Shown here: one piece after another, positions 1-6,307 of the stretch | How the letters are laid out: the number at the start of each line of letters is the position of its first letter | Position numbering within the stretch: position 1 is the stretch's first letter | NCBI GenBank assembly: GCA_017648525.1 | Contig: JAGCIP010000119.1 | Coordinates: forward strand, 1 to 12,975 | Reading direction: 5' to 3' | Source: Clostridia bacterium | GTDB lineage: Bacteria; Bacillota; Clostridia; Christensenellales; Borkfalkiaceae | DNA: 12,975 nt | Translations under genes and position numbers: made by a program | The notes under the pieces: generated by a model | What the model was told of the DNA's origin: nothing | Database searches by the model: none | What the model saw: the letters and a program-made list of their open reading frames with translations, nothing else

Positions 1-126
1 GCTAAATTTAAACCGACTTTTAATTCGATTGACGAATATCTTGAACATAAAAATTCTATTAACATATGCAAAGATACCGTAATTTATAATCAAGATGGGA
101 CGGTTACGTTAGATTACGAGGGATAA
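1..126 (+). CDS. 3' end of an unrecognised protein gene (partial)
   Basis: An open frame enters from the left edge in frame 1 and stops at TAA 124-126, giving 41 C-terminal residues that end VTLDYEG. The frame has no internal stops, and its codon use and charged composition (FNSIDEYLEHKNS near the start) resemble coding sequence. I recognise no family, and no transmembrane or signal segment is visible in this fragment. It lies on the same strand as the following sugar operon, but 166 non-coding bases separate them, so co-transcription is uncertain. No clear intrinsic terminator follows it. It could also be the tail of a decayed gene. Confidence 0.5.
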   Translation, partial: AKFKPTFNSIDEYLEHKNSINICKDTVIYNQDGTVTLDYEG

Positions 127-241
127 AAATGAATTTTTTCGGCATAGGTTTACATCACGACTAACTAGATTACTAGTAGACGTTCACCATCTTCAAAAAA
201 AGCCTTGCCTAGCGATAATTAGAAAGATCAAAAATTAGATA

Positions 242-263
242 TAAAATTTAACTATAAATTTTA
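242..263. repeat. 9-bp inverted repeat upstream of the sugar operon (possible operator)
   Basis: The arms TAAAATTTA (242-250) and TAAATTTTA (255-263) are perfect reverse complements separated by ACTA. The repeat lies 18 bases before the AAGGAG of the first operon gene, where a repressor operator would overlap the promoter or 5' leader. It is made only of A and T, so chance symmetry is possible. No convincing -35/-10 pair could be fixed around it. A LacI-, GntR- or DeoR-type sugar regulator is a plausible but unproven binder. Confidence 0.35.
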
Positions 264-292
264 GAATAAATTAACATTAAAAGGAGAAAATT

Positions 293-1786
293 ATGTCAAA
301 AATTAAAATGGGTTGGTCAGAAGTTGATATGACCCCAAAAAAAGGAACAAAAATCAGTCTTGCAGGTCAATTCTTTGAAAGAATTACCGACGAAGTAGAA
401 AGTCCTATCACCGTTACTGCGTTTGCGTTAGAAAGTGGAAACGACCAGTTGGTTATGGTTTCTTGCGATATCGTATCGGTAGATTATAACGTCGTTTTAG
501 CGGTTAGAGAAAGACTTAAAGGTAAAATTGATTTACCGTTAGATAAAATCATAATAAGCGCAATTCACAGTCACACTTCAATGGTTTATAGAAGAATAGG
601 TAGACTTAAAGGCGTTTCTAGAAATACTTTACAATATCTTAAAGAAATTATTCCTGAAGATATGGCTTATCAGCCGTTGGTTAGCAACGAGGGGTGTTTA
701 TCTCCCGACGAATGTTTTGAAATTTTCGTAAACGCAATTTGCAAAGCGGTTATTGAAGCTTGGGAAGGTAGAAAAGCAGGTTATTATCAAAACGCTTTTG
801 GGCGTGCGGTAGTTGGTATGAACCGCCGTGTTTGTTACGACGACGGTACTGCAAAAATGTGGGGGGATACAAACCACGCTAACTTCGATATGCTTGAAGC
901 GGGGAACGATAGCGGTATTGAACTTATCTATACTTTTGACGAAAATAAAGCGCTTACAGGCGTAATCGCAAATATTGCTTGTCCTGCACAAGTTGTTGAA
1001 CATAGAAGTTATATTTCTTCCGACTACTGGGGAAAGGTAAAGGAAAATCTCCGTGCTAAGTATGGCAAACATATTCAAGTGTTGGGCTTATGTTCTGCAG
1101 CAGGCGACCAATGCCCGAGAGATATGATTCGTTGGGTAAATCCCGAAACCCCGATTGACGACCCCAACATTAAGAGAAACTCATATATAGAACGTAGGGC
1201 AGACCCGTCAATGTTCGACGTGTCTGGGCTTAAACTCGTTGGTAAGAGAATTTCTAACGAAATTATCAACGTGTTTGAAGAACTTGGCGACGACTTTAAG
1301 GACGAAGGTTTGTTAGTTCACGAAACTTTTGATATAACTTTACCGTTAAGAAGAGTTACTATTACAGAATATAACAACGCTCTTGAACAATTAGATAAGT
1401 TTATCAGTAAAAACCGTGGTAGAAGAATATCTTTCGACGATAACGCCGCAATGCACGTTTACGCAGGTACGGTCGTTCGTTACGAACTTCAACAAAAAAT
1501 TAACACTATTGAAGAAGAAATACATATCGTGCGTTTCGGCGACATAGCAATCGCTACTAACCCGTTTGAATTGTTCCTTGACTACGGCAATAAAATTAGA
1601 GCAAGAAGTAAGGCAAAACAAACTTTCCTTATTCAACTTGCTTGTGGTTCTTGTGGATATCTTCCCACCGAACGCGCGGAAAATGGTAGCCACTATTCCG
1701 CATATGTAAGTAGTGGTTATACGGGACACGAGGGCGGGGATATTCTCGTTCGTGAAACTTTAACCAAGATTAACGAAAAGTTCTAA
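293..1786 (+). CDS. Neutral/alkaline non-lysosomal ceramidase-like metallohydrolase
   Basis: A 497-residue protein resembling the N-terminal catalytic domain of neutral/alkaline ceramidases, a zinc amidase fold. Family-like signs are the early MGWSEVDMTPKKG segment (compare ..AG.a..DITP), SAIHSHTS at about 89-96 with His92 and His94 as likely metal ligands, SSDYWG at 242-247, NPFELFLDYG at 423-432 with Glu426 in the position of the family's metal-binding Glu, and GYLPTE at 455-460 followed by a Tyr- and Gly-rich segment to about 482. There is no signal peptide and no C-terminal Ig-like domain, so it is probably cytoplasmic and unlikely to act on extracellular sphingolipids. The start is fixed by AAGGAG (281-286) six bases ahead. 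It leads an operon with an FGGY kinase and a FucI-like protein, so its substrate is probably a sugar amide, lactone or ester; that is inference. Confidence 0.75.
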   Translation: MSKIKMGWSEVDMTPKKGTKISLAGQFFERITDEVESPITVTAFALESGNDQLVMVSCDIVSVDYNVVLAVRERLKGKIDLPLDKIIISAIHSHTSMVYRRIGRLKGVSRNTLQYLKEIIPEDMAYQPLVSNEGCLSPDECFEIFVNAICKAVIEAWEGRKAGYYQNAFGRAVVGMNRRVCYDDGTAKMWGDTNHANFDMLEAGNDSGIELIYTFDENKALTGVIANIACPAQVVEHRSYISSDYWGKVKENLRAKYGKHIQVLGLCSAAGDQCPRDMIRWVNPETPIDDPNIKRNSYIERRADPSMFDVSGLKLVGKRISNEIINVFEELGDDFKDEGLLVHETFDITLPLRRVTITEYNNALEQLDKFISKNRGRRISFDDNAAMHVYAGTVVRYELQQKINTIEEEIHIVRFGDIAIATNPFELFLDYGNKIRARSKAKQTFLIQLACGSCGYLPTERAENGSHYSAYVSSGYTGHEGGDILVRETLTKINEKF

Positions 1787-1801
1787 TTTGGAGAATTATA
1801 A

Positions 1802-3214
1802 ATGGCAAATTTACTAGGTGTTGATTTCGGTACTACTGCATTAAAGGCGTGCTTGTTTGACGACAAAGGGAATATGCTCGCAACCGAATCGGTACAATAC
1901 AAATTGATAACCGAAGGCGAGTTTATAGAATTTCCTGCTGACGAATTTTTTAACGTTTTTTCTAATACGGTTAAAAAAATCACCGATAAATTTAAGGTTG
2001 ACGCTTTGGCTGTCGACACGCAAGGTGAAACGCTAATCGTTTTAGACAAAGACGGAAATCCGCTTATGAACGCTATTATTTGGTTGGATAATAGGGCGGA
2101 AGAGCAAGCAAAGAAAATAGAAGAAAAATTCGGGTTGGAAAAGATATATAACCTTACCGGTCAAGCAGAAGTGCCTGCGGGATATCCTATGCCCAAAATA
2201 GAGTGGCTTAAAGATAATAAACCCGAAATATTTAATAAAGCGGACAAGTTCTTATTACTTGAAGATTACATTATCTATCGTCTTACAGGCAAATTTGTTG
2301 CATCTCGTTCTTTATATTCTTCTTCGTTACTAATGAACGTGCATACGGGTGAATACATACCCGAAATGCTTGAATATTTAGGTATAACCGAACAAAATCT
2401 TCCTTTGCTTAAAGAAAGCGGAGAGTTGGTTGGTGAATACCAAGGTATAAAAGTGGTTACTAGTGCGCTTGACCAAATTGCAGGCGCAACGGGTGCGGGC
2501 GTAGTTAAAGAAGGCGTTATGAGTGAAACTACGGGTACGGCGTTAGCCGTTTGCGCTCTCACTCAAAAATTCCCGACCTATTACGACGGATTGAAAGTTT
2601 CCGTTTACTATGTAAAGAAAGGGTTATATTGTTTGCTTATGTGGGCGCCCACGGCTGGTGCGGTCTTAGAGTGGTTTAAGAAAAACTTTTGTGAAGGTAT
2701 GGATTTTGGCACAATTAACACGCTTGCTGAAAGCGTTCCTGCTGGTGCGGAAGGCTTGATAGTTTTACCCCATCTTTGCGGAACGGTAATGCCTGAAAAC
2801 CAACCTAATGCAAAGGGAGTGTTCTTTGGTGCGGAATTAAAACACGGGAAAGGACATTTTATTCGTGCAATTATGGAAAGCGTTGCCTATATGATTAAAG
2901 AATACGTTGATTTTATGGGTATTTCCTTAAATCAAATTCGTTCTATGGGTGGTGGCGCAAACAGTAAGTTGTGGTGCGAAATAAAAAGTAGTGTTTTAGG
3001 CAAGGAAATAGTTACCTTAAAACAAAACGAAACGGCTTGTTTAGGCTCGGCTATATTTGCAGGTATGGGCGTGGGTGTTTATGAAAACCAAATTACTGCA
3101 ACCGACGAGATTGTAGAAACTAAAAAGTCGTATAAAGTGGATAATCCCGAATATCAAGATATATATTCGGATTACAAGATAAAAGAAAAGAAATTGATGG
3201 AGATTTTTAAATGA
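1802..3214 (+). CDS. FGGY-family carbohydrate kinase (xylulokinase-like)
   Basis: A full-length 470-residue FGGY sugar kinase, which would phosphorylate a ketose or polyol with ATP in the cytoplasm. Visible motifs in order are the N-terminal phosphate-binding loop VDFGTTALK (7-15), the substrate-side WLDNR (94-98), SALDQIAGATGAG (221-233) with catalytic base Asp224, SETTGTA (241-247) and the C-terminal adenosine motif GGGANSKLW (383-391). Length and motif order match xylulokinase-type members, but FGGY specificity cannot be read from sequence, so no gene symbol is given. The gene starts 15 bases after the ceramidase-like gene with TTTGGAGAA about eight bases ahead of ATG. It overlaps the next gene by four bases (ATGA), which indicates coupled translation in one operon. 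The neighbouring FucI-like protein suggests the kinase acts on the isomerised sugar. Confidence 0.9.
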   Translation: MANLLGVDFGTTALKACLFDDKGNMLATESVQYKLITEGEFIEFPADEFFNVFSNTVKKITDKFKVDALAVDTQGETLIVLDKDGNPLMNAIIWLDNRAEEQAKKIEEKFGLEKIYNLTGQAEVPAGYPMPKIEWLKDNKPEIFNKADKFLLLEDYIIYRLTGKFVASRSLYSSSLLMNVHTGEYIPEMLEYLGITEQNLPLLKESGELVGEYQGIKVVTSALDQIAGATGAGVVKEGVMSETTGTALAVCALTQKFPTYYDGLKVSVYYVKKGLYCLLMWAPTAGAVLEWFKKNFCEGMDFGTINTLAESVPAGAEGLIVLPHLCGTVMPENQPNAKGVFFGAELKHGKGHFIRAIMESVAYMIKEYVDFMGISLNQIRSMGGGANSKLWCEIKSSVLGKEIVTLKQNETACLGSAIFAGMGVGVYENQITATDEIVETKKSYKVDNPEYQDIYSDYKIKEKKLMEIFK

Positions 3215-4557
3215 TGAAGATTGCATTTGCAGGGTTTGGCGAAGTTAATACGCCAGTAGAAATTATTGAAAGAAAATGTCAAGGCGCACTTGACAGTTTA
3301 ATGGTTAGTGGTGCAACCGTTTATCCGTGTTTTCCTATTACGGACGATTATGAAGAAAAAGACGTAAACAAGGCGATTGAATATTTTAAAGATAAAGATT
3401 TTGACGTTTTGGTTTTATGCGTTGCAGGTTGGATTCCCACGCACGCAGTTGTAAAAGTTGCAGAGCAGTTCCGTCATAAACCTATGGTATTATGGGGGCT
3501 TTGTGGTTGGATGGAAGACGGCAGAATAGTTACTACCGCCGACCAAGCGGGAACTACTGCGCTCCGCAAGACCTTAAAAGATTTAGGATACAAATTCAAA
3601 TACGTTTACGACATTATCGGCGTTCCCTCTAAAGTTGACCAAGTTTTATCTTTCTGTAAGGCAGCGTCTGCGTTTAGTCAACTTCGTTCTGCAAAGATAG
3701 GACATATGGGCTATCGTGATATGCATCTTTACGGAACACTTTTTGACGGGGCTTCTTTGAAAAGAGAAATCGGTCCTGAAATTGAGTGCTTTGAAATGTT
3801 AGAAATGGTTCAACGTGCGGAAAAGGTAACCGATAAAGAAATTGACGAAGTTATCAACACAACCTTAAAGGGTTGGAATTTTAAGAAACAACCTGATATG
3901 CAAATAGTTCGTCGTGGAATTGCTTATTACCTTGCGTTAAAGCAAATAATAGACGAAAGAAAATACGTTGCAGTTTCACTTAAAGACGTTGACGGCATGA
4001 AGAAACTTTTGGGTTTCCCACCCGCAATGATATTTATGTTGCTTGCTGATAGAGAAGGCATTTGTACCGTTCCAGAAAACGATTGTTTGGGCAACGTTAC
4101 GCAAGCAATGGTGAAAGCCTTGACAGGACAAATTGCTGCGTATCTTGAATTCTATGAATTCTTTACCGACGGCGTTTTGGCAGGTGTTCCCGATTACGTT
4201 CCCGCAGAAATCGTTGACGGACAAGTTACCGTTAGTCCCGAAGCGTTTGGTCTTTTATCACAAGGCGTTCTTAACGTGTCAAAGGTTAAAACGGGAGTTA
4301 TCACAATGTGCCGTTTAGCAGTTGAAGACGGAAAGTACGTTATGCATATGGTTGTTGGCGAAGGCGTTAACCCCGGCAAGTGGGAAGAAGCAGGCTGGGC
4401 TCAACCCGCTCCGCAATTACCTGGATTAAAAGTTTTGCTTAAAGATACCGAAGACTTCGCTGATAAAGTTATGTGTCAACACTACATTATTTCATACGGT
4501 GATAACAGTAAACTTATAAAAGATTTCTGTAATATAGCAGGAATAGAAATTATTTAA
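3211..4557 (+). CDS. L-fucose/L-arabinose isomerase-family protein
   Basis: A 448-residue homologue of the FucI/AraA-like isomerases (COG2407 type), which interconvert aldoses and ketoses using Mn2+ in the cytoplasm. The N-terminal Rossmann-like half contains VLVLCVAGWIPTH (66-78) and PMVLWGLCGW (91-100). The C-terminal half contains VPENDCLGNVTQA (287-299), matching the family's E-x-D metal ligands as Glu289 and Asp291, and QHYIISYGD (423-431) with His424 near the end, as in family members. The usual His-Cys-Gly segment after the E-x-D helix is not visible; the corresponding stretch reads GVLAGVPDYVP (321-331). Catalysis or substrate may therefore differ. ATG 3211 was chosen because GGAG ends eight bases ahead; Met2 is eleven away. 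It closes the operon before a strong terminator. Confidence 0.8.
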   Translation: MMKIAFAGFGEVNTPVEIIERKCQGALDSLMVSGATVYPCFPITDDYEEKDVNKAIEYFKDKDFDVLVLCVAGWIPTHAVVKVAEQFRHKPMVLWGLCGWMEDGRIVTTADQAGTTALRKTLKDLGYKFKYVYDIIGVPSKVDQVLSFCKAASAFSQLRSAKIGHMGYRDMHLYGTLFDGASLKREIGPEIECFEMLEMVQRAEKVTDKEIDEVINTTLKGWNFKKQPDMQIVRRGIAYYLALKQIIDERKYVAVSLKDVDGMKKLLGFPPAMIFMLLADREGICTVPENDCLGNVTQAMVKALTGQIAAYLEFYEFFTDGVLAGVPDYVPAEIVDGQVTVSPEAFGLLSQGVLNVSKVKTGVITMCRLAVEDGKYVMHMVVGEGVNPGKWEEAGWAQPAPQLPGLKVLLKDTEDFADKVMCQHYIISYGDNSKLIKDFCNIAGIEII

Positions 4558-4571
4558 CAATTAAATATTAG

Positions 4572-4605
4572 AGCGCTGTTTGGTTTGCCCAAACGGCGCT
4601 TTTTT
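4572..4605 (+). terminator. Intrinsic terminator of the sugar operon
   Basis: A 12-bp stem pairs AGCGCTGTTTGG (4572-4583) with CCAAACGGCGCT (4589-4600), with one G-U pair and the loop TTTGC. It runs directly into six T residues (4600-4605). It begins 15 bases after the stop codon of the isomerase-like gene, so it separates the operon from the ferritin-like gene. Confidence 0.93.
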
Positions 4606-4633
4606 CACGAAAAAATTTATTCGCTCATATTAT
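4604..4633 (+). promoter_or_regulatory. Possible promoter of the ferritin-like gene
   Basis: TTCACG (4604-4609), 18 bases, then TATTAT (4628-4633) is a fair sigma-A match in the short gap between the preceding terminator and the next gene. A promoter is required here because of that terminator. The -35 matches at only four of six positions, and its first bases overlap the terminator's T run. Confidence 0.4.
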
Positions 4634-4667
4634 AAACAATGGAAAATAAAATTAAAAGGAGCGAAAT

Positions 4668-5945
4668 ATGAATCCGTTTAACGAAAAACCCAAAAGTATA
4701 GAAAGGGCGCTACAGAACTGGCAACAACTGTATCCAAAGCCGTATGATAAAAGGGAAGTAGACCCATATACTAAATGTCGTATTATATTAATGAACGGCA
4801 CGGAATTTGAAGCTAACTGGTTTTCACATCAATTAGCTAGACATACTACGGATAATGATTTAAGGAGAGAAATAGCTTTAACGCGCGCGGTTGAGAAACA
4901 ACAACAAATAAAGATTTCCTTGCTTAAACCTAAAGATGAAAGTATATTAGAACACACTATATCTTATGAACAATTAGCAGTGGACTTAACAGCGGAACTT
5001 GCTAAGCGAGAACTAGATTGCGACGTTAAGAATGCGCTTGACTTTGCGTTACTAGAAGATTTTGACCATCTATATAGGTATGCAAATCTCTTAGAAATGC
5101 AACAAGGTATTTACGCCGAGTGGTTAGTGGGAAGATATACTGAAATTATGCCTGGTCGTCCTACTATATCGCACCATAGATATCCAAAAGATAATGTTAA
5201 AAGGGTAATAAACGCAAAGACAGCGGACGTTCAAACCGTTTTAAACACTATGATAATAACGGGCGCAGAACAGCAGACAATGAATTACTATATGAACGTG
5301 ACTAACTTTGCTTGTTCGGATTTGGGTAGAAGATTATACGAAGAAATTGCGCTAGTTGAAGAGGAACACGTAACGCAATACGAATCGTTAATGGATGCAA
5401 ACGCAACCTGGTTAGAGATGTTGTTATGGCACGAATATTGCGAGTGTTATTTATACTGGTCTTGCTATATGACGGAAACTGACCCGTATATTAAAAACCT
5501 TTGGGAAGAAAACCTTTCTTTTGAAATTACACATCTACATAGAGCAGCTGAACTACTCTTAAAATATGAAGGTAAAGAATGGAATTCGGTAATAAAGGAT
5601 GGAGAGTTCCCAGCTCCAATTGTACTGCACGAAAATATTGATTACGTAAGGCGTATTTTAGGCGATACCGTGCAATTTACTTCGGATAAAGAAAAATACG
5701 TTAAAGTAAGTTCGTTAGAAAAGAACGCAGATTTCTTCCGCTACCAAAATATAATAAACCCAACTACAGATATTGTTCCGTCACACAACGTGATAGAACA
5801 TAAGATAGGTCGTAGTGGGGCAGATTATCGTTATCAAACGGCACCCAACCCCGTTCCAGAACTTAGAAATCGTAGGGAAGACAATACTAGCGTTGGAAGA
5901 AAACCTAACGCGGCGCCATCTTCATCTTTCTTCTGTAACGATTAA
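4668..5945 (+). CDS. Ferritin-like (diiron-type) conserved hypothetical protein
   Basis: A 425-residue, mostly helical cytoplasmic protein that looks like a clostridial conserved hypothetical with ferritin-like helices. Three helix pairs carry metal-ligand patterns: Glu101 (SYEQLAVDL) with DFDH (131-134); Glu201 (GAEQQTMNYY) with EEEH (231-234); and Glu259 or Glu256 (WHEYCECYLYW) with EITH (286-289). A standard ferritin or rubrerythrin four-helix bundle has two such pairs. Residues after about 330 are Pro-, Asn- and Ser-rich and probably disordered, ending SSSFFCND. There is no signal peptide or rubredoxin CxxC knuckle. The start is set by AAGGAG (4656-4661) six bases ahead of ATG. It is monocistronic between a terminator and a new promoter. 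The biochemical role is unknown; iron, manganese or oxidative-stress functions are guesses from the fold. Confidence 0.75.
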   Translation: MNPFNEKPKSIERALQNWQQLYPKPYDKREVDPYTKCRIILMNGTEFEANWFSHQLARHTTDNDLRREIALTRAVEKQQQIKISLLKPKDESILEHTISYEQLAVDLTAELAKRELDCDVKNALDFALLEDFDHLYRYANLLEMQQGIYAEWLVGRYTEIMPGRPTISHHRYPKDNVKRVINAKTADVQTVLNTMIITGAEQQTMNYYMNVTNFACSDLGRRLYEEIALVEEEHVTQYESLMDANATWLEMLLWHEYCECYLYWSCYMTETDPYIKNLWEENLSFEITHLHRAAELLLKYEGKEWNSVIKDGEFPAPIVLHENIDYVRRILGDTVQFTSDKEKYVKVSSLEKNADFFRYQNIINPTTDIVPSHNVIEHKIGRSGADYRYQTAPNPVPELRNRREDNTSVGRKPNAAPSSSFFCND

Positions 5946-5979
5946 CAAATTAAGAGCGATTAAAAATATGTTAAAATCG

Positions 5980-6008
5980 TTGACAAATATGCGCTTATAT
6001 GCTAAAAT
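5980..6008 (+). promoter_or_regulatory. Strong sigma-A promoter for the T-box leader
   Basis: A perfect TTGACA (5980-5985), a 17-base spacer and TAAAAT (6003-6008), preceded by TGC so that it also has an extended -10. Transcription should begin near 6014-6016, just ahead of the first T-box helix. It lies 34 bases after the ferritin-like stop codon. No intrinsic terminator is visible between that gene and this promoter, so read-through into the leader is possible. Confidence 0.85.
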
Positions 6009-6014
6009 GTTCAA

Positions 6015-6286
6015 GAATAAAGGCGTTGAAGAAGAGTTCTCGTTAAATTTCCTTAAAGAGAGGCGGCGGTTGGTGTGAGTCGTTAGGTGGTTTTTCGTAG
6101 ATGTAGCTTTTGAGCTGGGAAGAAGAAAGCGTTTTAGCAAGTAGAACTTCTCCGTAATTGCTGCGTTAATGGCATAGGAATTGATGGATTCCGAAGTGGC
6201 GGGTTTTCCGCAATTTGAGTGGTACCGCGGGTGTAATGATTTTAGCACTCGTCTCAAAGTAATAATCTTTGGGGCGAGTTTTTTTT
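6015..6286 (+). promoter_or_regulatory. T-box leader (tRNA-sensing), probably valine-specific
   Basis: The canonical T-box bulge UGGUACCGCG is at 6220-6229. Antiterminator: GAG 6217-6219 with CUC 6253-6255, and CGGGUG 6228-6233 with CACUCG 6246-6251. Stem I can be folded: lower helix G6028-G6031 with C6107-U6110, plus C6024-G6114 and G6023-C6115; specifier loop; middle helix 6041-6052 with 6086-6097 (some mismatches); AG-bulge AAAGAGA 6055-6061; and terminal loop GGUUGGUGUGA flanked by GGCGGC and GUCGUU. In the 3' side of the specifier loop (6098-6106) the triplet at the usual distance from the lower helix, followed by a purine, is GUA 6103-6105 (Val). The variable bulge base U pairs with an A discriminator, as in tRNA-Val. 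AAGUAG (6140-6145) and a GGAAU/AUUCC hairpin (6178-6193) fit the stem II/III region. Uncharged tRNA should favour the antiterminator and turn on the synthetase fusion gene. Confidence 0.88.
6248..6286 (+). terminator. T-box attenuator terminator
   Basis: A 12-bp stem pairs CTCGTCTCAAAG (6248-6259) with CTTTGGGGCGAG (6267-6278), with two G-U pairs and the loop TAATAAT. Eight T residues follow (6279-6286). The left arm shares 6248-6255 with the 3' side of the T-box antiterminator, so the two folds exclude each other. It may also terminate read-through from the ferritin-like gene. Confidence 0.92.
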
Positions 6287-6307
6287 CGCCTGAAAAGGAG
6301 AACGGGT

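Noticed and set aside
5815..6078. 87-codon plus-strand open frame overlapping the ferritin-like gene end and the T-box leader
   Set aside because: It starts inside the well-supported gene in another frame, has no ribosome site and runs through the promoter and stem I of the T-box.
6101..6104. AUG (Met) or UGU (Cys) as T-box specifier
   Set aside because: AUG would be followed by U rather than the usual purine and lies too far from the lower helix. UGU would need UGGA in the T-box bulge to match the tRNA-Cys discriminator, but the bulge is UGGU.
6269..6307. Upstream in-frame TTG start adding 13 residues to the synthetase fusion
   Set aside because: These bases form the right arm and T run of the T-box terminator. 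A proper AAGGAG precedes ATG 6308, and the extra residues match nothing in the family.
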